A stretch of 64,000 bases of DNA, from NCBI RefSeq assembly GCF_019279795.1, contig NC_056749.1:581268915-581332914 (forward strand). Reading direction: 5' to 3'. Positions 12,626-22,990 of this stretch are shown in pieces. The DNA comes from Protopterus annectens. Its lineage: Eukaryota; Chordata; Ceratodontiformes; Protopteridae. How positions within the stretch are numbered: position 1 is the stretch's first letter; the number at the start of each line of letters is the position of its first letter. The translations under genes and the position numbers were made by a program. A model generated the notes under the pieces. It saw only the letters and a list, made by a program, of their open reading frames with translations. It was not told where the DNA came from and made no database searches.

Positions 12626-12760
12626 TATTTTGGAATGTGATTGGTCTCGCAGGTAAACAAAAAGGAAAGAATACTGAATTTAAGAAATGCAGAGTGCAAA
12701 TAGTGCTGCAGGAGACATACTTGCAAAGAAATGAGCATGTGAATTTGATAAATTATTTGA
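12626..12760 (+). pseudogene. L1 copy 2, ORF2 endonuclease N-terminus continued
   Basis: Directly after the Tigger right end the frame continues with FWNVIGLAGKQKGKNTEFKK, then VQIVLQETYLQRNEHVNL. This is the start of L1-type endonuclease, where the LQETHL box carries an active-site glutamate. The similarity ends near 12,755. The next expected segment (GFQDGYLAEYQG) is found at about 25,580, so the L1 was split a second time here. Confidence 0.7.
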
Positions 12761-13899
12761 TAAATTTTACAACTGTATATGTTTATGTTGAATTGTGTTA
12801 GACATCTAATATGATTTATGCTTCATTATTGGAAGTTACTATGGCATGCTAGCATTTTGTCTGCACCAAGTTGATTTTAGTATAATAGTATGGTCTATTT
12901 GCATATCTGCACCTTGTTCACTAATGTTATTCATGTAATTGTGTTGTGTGTAGACAACTCATACTGGTGTCTAATTATTTCTATATAATTGTGCTGTTAC
13001 TGGTGGATAGAATCACATTAGAAAACCACGACAGAGTGCTGCTTGCTATATTTCTATCTGTGACTGCATAACCGTCTGAGGTTTCTTCTAACAGATATTT
13101 TTCCAATTGGCTCAGTATCTGCATGTACTAGTAGTTGGTTCGACATATTTTCCTGCATACAGTATCTATTTGCTCAGTTTGTTTTTGTAATATTTATAAT
13201 ATATCTTTACCATCTCAAAGTGCTTACTCCTCTCTGCACTCTTCTTTTCTAGACCTAACACCACTCTTAAGTATTCAACTGCGGTACCACCTTTATCATT
13301 CTTATAAGAAAAGTGCAGTCTGGGTCTGAACTGTCTGAAAACAGCTAATGTTAATTTTGAGTATGTGTCTACCTGTTTGAGCCAATATTCATTTTCCCCT
13401 GGAGAGTACTCTGCTTTGGCTTGTAACTAACACACACAGACACACAGACACACACACAATCTTCCACTTTCTCTCTTATTCCCTTCTGTTAGCAAATAGT
13501 ATCCATAACTGATCAATACTGTGTGTTTGTTAATTTAAACTGAGACCACAGTAGCCTACTGATGCAAGGTTATCCTGTTTTTCCACCTGAGAAATGGTTA
13601 AGAAATGACTTACAGTTTCAGAGCAGTCCTTGTTCAATTATGATTGTTACTTGTCTTTGCTTTGGCTCATTAGCAGCAGTACAAAGAACTGCCTGCTCAC
13701 ACTCTTGTTCTCCCCTCCCCCTTCCCTGTTTATTACCTTAAGACAATCCCAAAGTTAATAAATATTACCTGTGGCAGGCACCATTTTTAAAACTACAACC
13801 ACCCTTGTCACTATCATATGTTCATTTATCAGTTAACTCTGTTACCTGATTGTTTCCAGCCCATTCATAAGAGCAACTAACAGGGTTTCTACTCACTTC
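12761..13899. other. unassigned; possibly 5' UTR of the L2 element
   Basis: No coding motif recognised. There is a short CA-rich run near 13,430-13,460. It lies between the broken L1 and the first L2 coding sequence, so it could be L2 5' UTR or another insertion. Confidence 0.3.
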
Positions 13900-15115
13900 G
13901 CTCCCCACCCTGCCCCCATGACCTCCCGCCCCCAGTGGTCCTACCTTTATTACACTCACAAACCCCTCCCATCTTTCCAATAGCCAACCACAGTGCTAAC
14001 CCAACACTACCTCCTCCATCTTCCCACTACTATCACACCTCCTCAACTAACATGTACAAGCATACCTTACCTATGCTCACTGCATGCAGTCTCCTTGTAT
14101 ATCTTACATCCTACCAAAGCTCCGCTATTCCCCCACTCAACCACTACCACTGTACTACTACTCACACCACCACTCATATCTCACCTTCACTCAGCTCCCC
14201 TCCCACCAACTCAAGAACCATCCCTATGTACCCCCCACATATTCTACCAACTATATTACTCAAACATAAAGCATCCCTACAACTTAACATAGTAACTCTC
14301 CCACCATAACTATTACCCACAGAACACAATCATAAAGTTTCCCTTATAAACAAACACATTCAAAAACCTGAGAAAACCAATAACCTCATGCATATCAAAA
14401 CTAGCCCTAAGTGGAGACATCCACCCCAACCCTACAATCTCCAACCCCAATCCTCATAATCAAACTAGAAACCACAACTTCTCCCATATTACAGCCAATA
14501 GAAAGCCAAGTGACTTCCTTCTACTAAGTCTAAATATTAGAAGTATATCCAACAAAGTCCATGAACTCCATGTCACCATAGACTTGTACTCCCCAGATAT
14601 AGTCATCCTGACAGACACCTGGCTAAAACCTCACATTACCAGTGAGCAAATACTCCCTACAGGTTACGGCATACTAAGAGTAGACCAGCTAAACAAGAAA
14701 GGAGGCGGTGTAGCTATAATATTTAAACAGCATCTAAACATCCAGATCTTAAAATCATCAGCTCCACAAATAGGCAATGAAGAAATAATATATACCAACC
14801 TCAAAATAAACCAAAACAAAACCATCAACATATTTGGATGCTACTTCCCACCTGGCCAAAACATCCCTCCACTAGAAAACCTCCTCAGCTGGTCTACTCA
14901 CCATCTCCCCCAATAAACTATCATTTTAGGTGATTTCAATATTGACTGGCAATCCTGTTCTGGCAACCATCCAACCCATCATGTAAACCTTCATGGCTTC
15001 ACCCAACTAGTCCAGTCGCCAACCAGGATAAATAAAAATTCCAGCAAGCACACTACCCTGGATTGGATACTAGTCAGCAAGAGCCCCCAGTCATATATAA
15101 TAGGCTGCTTATCAG
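13900..15115 (+). mobile_element. L2 LINE, 5' part: C-rich ORF1 region and endonuclease
   Basis: From about 13,900 the DNA becomes C-rich, with overlapping Pro/Ser/Thr/Tyr-rich frames; this may be an ORF1 remnant but shows no domain. From 14,518 a frame reads LLSLNIRSISNKVHELHVTI, then SPDIVILTDTWL (the E/D-T-W box of LINE endonucleases), KKGGGVAIIFK, FGCYFPPG, a stop at 14,914-14,916, then ILGDFNIDWQ (GDFN catalytic box) and TTLDWILVS. This is the apurinic-type endonuclease that nicks target DNA for target-primed reverse transcription. The element is broken at 15,115 by a hAT-like insertion and resumes at 22,991. Confidence 0.8.
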
Positions 15116-16387
15116 CAGTGGCGGCTGGTGACTTCAAATCAAAGGGGGGCTGCAGGAGACAGCTGAATGGGTGTGGTCAATGGGGAGGGGTGTGGCCAAC
15201 TAGAAAGGGGGAGGAGCTATGCTGAAAACCACAAAAACTAACTAAATACACTGCCCTGGGTGCCAAACCGTCATTATGAGGAGTCCAATCAAGACAAAAT
15301 GAAGTGTAGAAGAATAAAAATATTTCAATGCATTGGCTGCATGACAGCTTACTTAATATCTAGATGGAAACAAAAAGGTTGTGAGGCATGAAAAAATAAA
15401 TTTCTTTTTTAAATACATTAATGGAATGCCAGTCAAAATCAAGTATAAGAAAAACAAGCAGCACTCAAACTCAAACCACTTCTTGCACTGCAGTTCTAAT
15501 TTATATTCAGCTTTATTAAAGTACCAAGTAACATGCTGAAAGTAGAAATCTCCGATATCCCCACTTGTAAAAATGTTCCTTATCCAAAAAAAGACCTGCT
15601 GCCTGACAACTATCTACTTGTTTCATAGGGAAAACATGATCAAAGTAAAAAATGAAAAGCAAACAAGAAATAAGCTCAAGATACATTGCTTAAAAGGATT
15701 ACTGTACAGGTTATGGACCACACGATTGGCATTCTGTTTAGTTTACGGGTAAAGCCTGCAGAGATGACTGAAGTCTCCAAGTGTAATAAGCTTCTTAAAA
15801 TAATGTAATCCTGTCCCTTATTACAAATACTGTCATATGCATTTCAATACCAAAGGCTTATACATTATCTAGTTAAGTATTCTCTACATGGTAACAAAAG
15901 AAAGCCTTTCAATGTTGACAATTCTTTAACAGTATGCTTATTAAAGCTTACTTGCATCTTACAATCTCAGCCAAGCTTACCTGATGGCCATTAAAGTATT
16001 GCTACTTAAACACAGAGCAACAGGCACTTTGAGTAATAAGCATAAATCAACAGTACAAAAAATGACAGAAACCAGACCATTCTGCAAAAATCAAGGACAG
16101 ATGAAAAGCCACTGTAGTACTTGTGTCTACCTTGGATGGGGGGGGGGATACTCTGCACATTTATACTGCATAACTACTCCTTGCCTTGCTTCGACACATC
16201 CAGAGTCACTACATGGGGGAGTGGGGTGCAACAAGTATGTCACAATTTGAAATGTCTCTGGCTGACTGTGATGACCCTGACATTTGTCATACCTCTCAAC
16301 CTCAGAGCAAGAAATCTGGACAAAGCCATACAAAGAAGTGGGACAAAGGCCCAAAAATAAGGACAGTTTTAAAACTCTCTCCATGAT

Positions 16388-18254
16388 TTGTCTTGTAATG
16401 CAGATATAACAATACAGTCAGCCGATAAAGGGGGAGGGGTAGTGGTTCTAGACACACTTATGTATGATCGAATGATGTTAGACATGCTGAAGGATGATGA
16501 TACATATAGAATTATATCACGACATGTGGTTGACAGTATCATAAGAAATGTTCATGACTCATTATATGATCTTTTAATGTGTAGACAAATCAATAGCGAG
16601 TTCTATGATTATCTTTTGATTGAGTTTCCTAAGATACCATTAATCAAGGGACTCCCTAAAATACACAAGGGCACCATCCCTCACCTCTACGACCGATAGT
16701 GTCAGGAGCTGGATGGGTTACTAAACACATCTCACATTACTTGGAATCAGTTCTAGGGCCTCTAGCCAGGAGTGTTCCTACAATTTTGAAAGACACTTAT
16801 CAGTTATTGGATGACTTAGATAGTTTAGTGAATAACAATAATTTGTCCTCCTCTGTCTTTTTGGTTTCTCTTGATGTCAAGAGTTTGTTCACCACTATTC
16901 CTAATGATTATGGGATAGAGGCTATAAGAGAGAGCCTACTTACTCTAGGTGCCTTTGATAGTAGTATGCAATTGGTTATCTGCACTCTTCTTGATATAGT
17001 CTTAAATAATAATGTGTTTATGTACCACAATGATATTTATGCACAAACATGGGGTGTAGCCATGGGCACCCCATGTGCAAATTCCTATGCAAATCTTGTT
17101 ATGTATCATTGGGAACGTACACATTTGTTCGATAGTATCTTTTTTCAGCATGTCTCATTTTATAGACGCTTTGTTGATGATGCTCTGAATGTATGGGAAG
17201 GAAGCCAGGACTTGTTACATGATATGATCAGCTATTTAGAATCTACTACTGATTTTTTAAGATTCACTATAGAAGTGTCTCAACATCAGTTACACTTTCT
17301 TGACATAACTATTTCTAAAGACCCAGGAGGTTCCCTTTCTACTAGTTTGTATAGGAAACCTTTTTGGAGGAATGCCATACTACATTTTAATACATGCATC
17401 CACGTTCGGTGTTTCCGAACATTGTAAAGGGGCAGTTGAAAAGAATTAGTAGATTATGTAGGCATCCCCATGACAGAAAATTACAGTTAAATCACATGGA
17501 AGAATTGTTTCGTGACAGAGGTTATACAACCTCCTTACTGCGCAGCTTGGGCTGCCCAGTTTTGGCTAGTATCATCAGCCATGTGGAACGCCTTGACTCT
17601 CCAGAACAACTTGATAATAGACCTAATTTCATTATTCAATATAGATCTAACAAGGTATTTTTTACTACGAGATATACTAGTGATATTAAATTTATTACTG
17701 ACATTGTAAGAAAGAACTGGGGCATATTACTTACAGATAATAAGTGCTCTCAACTATTGGGAATGACCCCTTGCTTCAGATACAGGAATAGCAAAAATCT
17801 GAAGAGACTATTACGTATTGATAAGACTAACTCTTTTATCAATAGTATAGACAGGCACATATTAAAATATGGCACCTTTCCATGCAACAAATGTAACATG
17901 TGTAAATACATAAATGGTGAAGGTTGTTTTATACACCCCAATTTTAGCTATACTTTCAAACTGCGCTTTTATGCTACATGTAACAGTATTAATCTTATAT
18001 ATTTGGCCACTTGCACAGCATGTACAGCATTTTATGTAGGTATGACATCTCGTAGATTGAGAGACAGAATGTATAATCATATGTATGACATCAGGAAGAT
18101 GAACCCATGCAATGCTTTGGCTAAGCATGTAGCCTTATATTCTGATCACAGCTTTACTTTTAGGGGTCTACAAACTATAGGTATAAACAATAGAGGAGGT
18201 GATGTAATGAATTACTTAGAGACAATTGAATTGAGATGGATAGATGGATTTTGA
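16388..18254 (+). pseudogene. PLE-2 reverse transcriptase with GIY-YIG endonuclease
   Basis: PLE RTs are related to telomerase and carry a C-terminal GIY-YIG nuclease that nicks target DNA. Visible in order: ADKGGGVVVLD and PKIHKG (RT N-terminal blocks), SLDVKSLFTTIPN (first catalytic aspartate), GVAMGTPCANSYANL, YRRFVDDALNVW (catalytic pair in VDD form), HFLDITI. Then come a cysteine-rich linker (CNKCNMCKY), and the nuclease core IYLATCTACTAFYVGMTSRR..RDRMYNH with the catalytic arginine region. Frameshifts occur near 16,690 and 17,400, so three frames must be joined. The start is lost: the frame begins within the RT N-terminal extension. Confidence 0.85.
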
Positions 18255-18697
18255 GGTTGAAAGCCCACCTCGAGCCAGGTCTGAATCAATCTGTTAGTAT
18301 CAAGCCTGTTTTAATGGCACATAAATATTGATTAGTGCAGCCTTATGGTTTTTAACAGATTTACGTTTTTAATTTTATTAGATTATAGTGTTATTTCATT
18401 TTGCTTTCTTTATCATGTATTTATTGTTAGCGTTTTTATATAGTATAAGCATTATTTGATCTTTTTATCAATATATTTTTATCTTCTTTATTTTTCTTTC
18501 TATATTAGAGTTTAGGTTGTATTGTGCTGTTTTGGTCTTGGTATACTGAATCTTTACCTTGCCTCACAGGGGTTAATGAAACTTTTTAAATTATTGCCTC
18601 TCTTGTCCAATTATACTGATCTTGTTTGCCAATTATGTTAATTGATAACATTTGGAGATATGTATAAAAGTGCTTCAGTGAAATGTTTTAGTTAAAC

Positions 18698-18729
18698 CTG
18701 ATGAAGCGTGCTTTTGGATGCACGTGAAA
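18698..18729 (+). ncRNA. hammerhead-ribozyme-like core in PLE-2 3' end
   Basis: CTGATGA is followed by A, a 6-bp stem (18,706-18,711 with 18,720-18,725, one G-U pair) around an 8-nt loop, then GAAA. The order and spacing equal those in the other two PLEs here. Core boxes agree with hammerhead ribozymes (CUGANGA and GAAA); the flanking stems were not identified. Confidence 0.4.
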
Positions 18730-19308
18730 ACGCTTGTTATTTTTCATTCTTGTAATAAATAGTCTGCTTCCACATCGTGGTGGTTTCTACCTGTTTTATC
18801 TCTCTCAGTTTTTAAAATATTGCTCTTATAAACTTAGAAAGATAATAGAATAGGTCTTGTATTAGTATGAATTTTCTAAATGGTATGAAATCTGAAACTC
18901 AAATGTCTGTCATTATTTTCTAACTTCAGTCTTTAATGGTTTGTCACTAATTTGCCAAAAAAAAAAAAAACACAATTTTATGAAAAATGGACCAAAAATG
19001 TGATGTAAAAATATAAAATAGCCACACAATACAGCTGGGAATCTGTCAAAGAAGGGACACTTTAATATTAGTACTGTTAACTTGAGCAGCTGACAAAATA
19101 AAATAATCTACATAAATTTCTGAAATAAAAGTAATCTATAACTCTAATTATTACAGTTATTTCTTAATTGTAAGCCCTCCATGTTTTCTTCCAAAATTGC
19201 TATTTTGCGGAGGGATTATTAGGGGAAGAGCAACATTTTGAGCCAAAATCAGTGACAGTTGAGAGGTTTGGCTATGCCTAATTCTATAAAGCAATTTATT
19301 TGCATGTA

Positions 19309-19596
19309 CCTCTCAACCTGTTAATGCAATAAATTTGGACAAGGCCAAATATACTGGGGGAACATATAAACACTACTAAAAATTGCTCTTGTATAAACTG
19401 AGACAGTTGATAGAACAACAGGTCTTACTTTAGCATGCATTTTTCTGAAGGTTATGAAGTCTGAAACTTGGTGTGTCATTGTTTAGTGACTTAATTCCTA
19501 AATGATTTGCCAGAAAACCACAAATTTTATGAGGAACAAACCAAAAATAAGAAGCAAAAATCTATTCATTCTTTGAGAATCTGGACAGTTGGGAGG
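19309..19596. mobile_element. TA-flanked MITE, copy 2
   Basis: A 288-bp element starting CCTCTCAACC and ending GTTGGGAGG, flanked by TA at 19,307-19,308 and 19,597-19,598. It shares interior motifs with the 16.3 and 31.4 kb copies (a TCTGAAAC segment and CCACAAATTTTATGA). No coding capacity. Confidence 0.6.
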
Positions 19597-19647
19597 TATA
19601 GTTCAGCTGGGGCTGTCTACGTTTGCCGCCCTTCCCCCTCACAAAAT

Positions 19648-19895
19648 CATGGTCGAATGGAGCCTCCCCCTGCAGCCATTCGAATGATCCATTACTTGGC
19701 TATTTCACTCCATTTACCATAAACACTAATGTGCATAATGGTTTATTTCTATGATGATTTGGACTTCATTTGAATGTTTTATTTTGCATTTTACAGCACA
19801 AACACTAAGACATCTGCTAAACAAACTTAGCATTAAAACTTCTTTGCCCTTGAAACTCACATTCATTGAAACAGCATTGAAACCCACATTCAAAG
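19648..19895 (+). repeat. interspersed repeat, copy a (inverted copy at 31,830-32,100)
   Basis: About 250 bp closely matching the reverse complement of 31,830-32,100. Both include CATTACTTGGCTATTTCACT and ACATCTGCTAAACAAA. No coding content. The family is unassigned. Confidence 0.6.
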
Positions 19896-20414
19896 AAAAT
19901 ACATTTTACCAGTGGCAGATAAAGATTAATTCTGGGCTGTTTTCAAATCATAGGCCCCTTGCATATGAAACATACATGTGCTCTTTGATACACCTTCCTA
20001 TTATTTTGAACATTTTTCCAGTAAACAATGAAACAAATCGCATGCACCAATAATGACAAAACTTCCCAATTCAGAACATTTCCATCATAAAAGTCTACTC
20101 AAACTTCTACAGTCCACCATTATCAGTAAATATGCACAATTCTGCAGTCCACCATTATCAGTAAATGTGCACAATCTCTGAAGAAGTAAAAAATTTATCT
20201 AAATTCCACATTAAATAAATCTGTAACTAATGAAGATGTTGCTGCTAGCAAACACCTTTATATTTCATAGTTTCATCGAAAAATAAAGTGTCTGATGCCC
20301 TGGAGGAATAAATTGCCTATATTACATTAAAAATAAGCTAGTAATATTGCAATAGGAAATGAATGGATGGCAAACTGATAACGGGCTCATAGTTAGTATC
20401 TTAAGTTTTTCAGT

Positions 20415-20515
20415 ATGGCAGCATTCACCCCTTGTGGGAGTAGAACCAACAACCTTCTGCATCAAAAGCAAGTACACAACCTGTTGTGCTATTAACAATG
20501 CAAGCAGCACTAAAC
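20415..20515 (-). repeat. tRNA-derived SINE head (candidate)
   Basis: On the minus strand GTTAATAGCACAACAGG is followed about 35 nt later by GGTTCTACTCCC, spaced like the A and B boxes of a pol III tRNA promoter. The cloverleaf is not intact, so it is SINE-like rather than a tRNA gene. Confidence 0.35.
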
Positions 20516-20661
20516 TTCTCTTCCCCTGCAGCTCTCAGCTGCTTGTAAAATCTACTCAATACTCAACTGCATCTTAACTTCACAGCACAAGAAACCTGGA
20601 AAAAGCCCAGGGACACATTAAACATTGCTTGTATAATCTTGGAAAAGTTGCTAGAATAAAA

Positions 20662-20857
20662 TGCTGTGTTACCACCATACATTTTACTGCCAAGGTCCCT
20701 GTGCAAAAGAGTCATAGCAACATACTACTATGCCAAATCACCTGCTTTGTGAAAGAAAAATGCTGCGTTACCACCATACATTTTACTGCCAAGGTCCCTG
20801 TGCAAAACAGTCAGAGCAACATACCACTATGCCAAATCAGCTGCTTTGTGAAAGAGA
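20662..20857. repeat. two-copy tandem duplication, 99-bp period
   Basis: Units beginning TGCTGTGTTACCACCATAC at 20,662 and TGCTGCGTTACCACCATAC at 20,761 are about 95% alike over their length. It lies among decayed MITE-like sequence inside the hAT-like element. Confidence 0.8.
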
Positions 20858-21123
20858 GGAAGACTGAAACTTAAATGGCTATCATTTAATGAATTCAGTT
20901 CTCACTATAGCGGTCAACCTCTTAGCACAAAACACCTGGACAAACCCAGTAATGAGGGAATACAGCCCTCAGGCATATTCAGTGAATTCAGTTCTTGCCA
21001 TAGTTGTCAACCTTAGCACAAAAAACCTGGACAAAGCCAATAATGGGGTAATACAGTCCCAAAAGTGTTACTATGTATTTTCTGAAGAATATGAAGTCTG
21101 AAATTCAAATGCCTGTCAATTTT

Positions 21124-21335
21124 ACTTCTGATGGAACAAAAACAATTTTCAGCAGAGGCCCAGGGAGAAATACTGCAGACACATGTCTTTGTAAAATGGC
21201 AGGACACCAGAGCAAATCCACACAAACACAGGGATGAGATGCAGACTCCACACAGAAGGCACCCCAGCCAAGAATCAAACCAGAAAACCTATAGCTGTGA
21301 GGCAACAATGCTACCACTGCACCATCAAATATGTA
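21124..21335 (-). repeat. SINE with tRNA-like head and L2-like tail, copy a
   Basis: Read on the minus strand it starts with a head containing GGTGCAGTGGTAGCATTG and GCCTCACAGC, a B-box-like GGTTTGATTC, then CTTCTGTGTGGAGTCTGC. It ends with GGCCTCTGCTGAAAATTG, which resembles the 3' end of the L2 element at 25,493. Together with 40 bp of preceding sequence it is duplicated as copy b. Confidence 0.55.
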
Positions 21336-21384
21336 AGGAATTAAACATTCATAAACCTGAAGTCTGAAATTCAAATGCCTGTCA

Positions 21385-21620
21385 ATTTTATTTAACATTT
21401 GTTAATCAGGACAATCTGACTTGGAACAAAAAAACAATTTTCAGCGGAGGCCCACTAAGAAATAATGCAGACATGTCTTTATAACATGGGAGGACACAAA
21501 AGCAAACCCACACAAACACAGGGAGAAAATGCAGACCCCACACAGAAGGCACCCCAGCCAAGTATCAAACCCAAGAACCTGCAGCTGTAAAGCAACAATG
21601 CTACCAGTGTACCATCAAAT
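21385..21620 (-). repeat. SINE with tRNA-like head and L2-like tail, copy b
   Basis: This has the same organisation as copy a but a longer tail. After the head and body, the minus strand reads GGGCCTCCGCTGAAAATTG, then TCCTGATTAACAAATGTTAA and an A/T-rich end. The L2 3' end has GGGCCTCCGCTGAAAATGG, then CAGGTCAACAAATGTAAATA. SINEs copy the 3' tail of the LINE whose RT mobilises them, so this L2 family is the likely helper. Confidence 0.6.
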
Positions 21621-21811
21621 ATCAAGCATTGCAATATTTAGAAACCACAGATATTATGAGGAACAGATCAGATAAAATATGAGGCAAAAATCTGCAATTT
21701 TTTTTTACAAATGGTGGTGGGTAGGGAATTCAGGTCAACACCACCATACAAGGTGCAGGGTTCAAGCCTGAGTATCTCTGCCCACTACCATTTGTTAACT
21801 GGGGCATTACA

Positions 21812-21814
<3 letters not shown>

Positions 21815-21872
<58 letters not shown>
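21815..21872. repeat. (CA)n microsatellite
   Basis: About 29 uninterrupted CA units. Upstream at 21,690-21,790 a GGTTCAAGCC box on the + strand may be another SINE remnant. Confidence 0.95.
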
Positions 21873-21874
<2 letters not shown>

Positions 21875-22003
21875 CAGTTGCATAACTTTCCTCTGTTTTT
21901 TAGTTAACCCAAGTGGTTTTCTTTTTTACTTCAGGCCTCTGTTTTAAAGCATGCAACAAAACAGTTTTGGTTTTGTTACACACTTCACTCATTTTATTAA
22001 CAG

Positions 22004-22076
22004 CATGCATTGCCTTGTGTGTAAGCAAACCGTGTTTTTTTTTAACTTGATTTGCTTACACACAAGGCAATGCATG
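22004..22076. repeat. perfect hairpin, 26-bp arms, 21-nt loop
   Basis: Arms at 22,004-22,029 and 22,051-22,076 are exact reverse complements (left arm starts CATGCATTGCC). The loop contains GTG, a run of T, then AACTTGA. Its right arm runs directly into the left arm of the next hairpin. Confidence 0.95.
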
Positions 22077-22230
22077 ATACATAGATTAATTTCATTTAAT
22101 CCTGACAGCTGCCATGAACATTACTGTAGACTCTTCAGTGTTTTGTTTTGTTTTTTTTTAACTTGAAGAGTCTACACAGTAATGTTCATGGCAGCTGTCA
22201 GGATTAAATGAAATTAATCTATGTATCATG
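22073..22230. repeat. long hairpin, 65-bp arms, 26-nt loop
   Basis: Arms at 22,073-22,137 and 22,164-22,230 are reverse complements except for a 2-nt insertion in the right arm. The loop again holds GTG, T-rich sequence and AACT before the right arm starts TGA. Such long near-perfect arms indicate a recent fold-back copying event or an assembly artefact. Confidence 0.95.
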
Positions 22231-22990
22231 AACACGTTTTATGTTCATTCAGATATAAACAAATTGACAGTTAAAAATAAAAGATGCAGTTGGCTAGGAC
22301 AATAAAAAATAATATACATTACCACCAAGAAGAAAACTCTCTGTAGTGTAGTGTACTCTACTCTTCTCTTACTCTCCTCTGTTCTTCTTCTTCTTCTTCT
22401 ACTCTCTACTTCTTTCTTCAGTTCTTGTTCTTCTATCTTCTTCAGCACAGGCTACAGCTGAGCTGACAAAATATAGGCTGCCCAAAAAAAAAAAAAAAAA
22501 ATAGAAATCCAATTCCAAATGAATCCTTCCCTTGCGATTGACTCAATCAGTCCACACTGTGTTGAAACTGATTGATTCTCGCTCTTTTCCCAGCACATAA
22601 AGCCCAGGAAGAGAGTGACAACCAATCAGCAGCATTTTAGGCCAAGCACGTCATGTACGTGCCTGCACTGCCTGCGGACGTCGCAGTCCGAACCCCTTTC
22701 AGTTCTATGCTGTTTGGAACTGCATAGACTGCTGGGCATCACACTGATGCCTCAATGTCCTCACTGGACTGCAGCAAAAACAAAAAAAGTCTTTATTTAA
22801 ACCGCCACAACCCGAGGCAGTTAAAGTGCGCATGCGCGTACTTCCGAGTCGCGGACTCGAATTTCACATTTAAACAAAAAAAAAAAACATCTGCTACTGT
22901 CATATAACAAAAGGTATTTTTTTTTTTCATTTTATTCTTTTTAGCTGAGGGGGCTGCAGTCTGGCAGTCCGATGCCATGAGCCGCCCCTG

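Larger units (their letters stand above)
16375..18805 (+). mobile_element. Penelope-like element (PLE-2), 5'-truncated
   Basis: A 2.4 kb insertion bounded by an imperfect target duplication: CAGTTTTAAAA at 16,364-16,374 and CAGTTTTTAAAA at 18,806-18,817. The surrounding MITE sequence is continuous when it is removed. It holds a PLE-type RT plus GIY-YIG frame, a 550-bp 3' UTR and a hammerhead-like motif close to the 3' end. The N-terminal part before the RT is missing. Confidence 0.8.
16292..19266. mobile_element. TA-flanked MITE, copy 1 (split by a PLE)
   Basis: The left terminus CCTCTCAAC follows TA (16,290-16,291). The right terminus is GTTGAGAGG, ending at 19,266, where the flank has changed to TT. 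Internal sequence shared with copies at 19.3 and 31.4 kb includes AAATCTGGACA near the left end and ATGAAAAATGGACCAAAA further in. The PLE at 16,375-18,805 sits inside. TA flanks and short inverted ends suggest a Tc1/mariner-type non-autonomous element, but no coding partner is seen. Confidence 0.55.
15116..22990. mobile_element. hAT-like DNA transposon with nested insertions, 8-bp target duplication
   Basis: The left end starts CAGTGGCGGCT and the right end, read inward, starts CAGGGGCGGCT. They are flanked by a perfect 8-bp duplication, CTTATCAG, at 15,108-15,115 and 22,991-22,998. CAG-type short termini plus an 8-bp duplication are diagnostic of hAT-superfamily elements. Removing the segment rejoins the L2 reading frame. 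I see no transposase, so it is probably non-autonomous, swollen by a MITE, a PLE, SINEs and simple repeats. Part of its interior (19,648-19,895) recurs inverted inside the other hAT-like element at 29-35 kb. Confidence 0.75.

Noticed and set aside
13935..14309. Overlapping Pro/Ser/Thr/Tyr-rich open frames of 60-124 codons
   Set aside because: They are all products of the same C-rich, low-complexity DNA in the L2 5' region. No start context or domain supports a separate protein.
20662..20857. Possible CRISPR-like or satellite array
   Set aside because: Only two direct units of 99 bp without spacers. It is a simple local tandem duplication.
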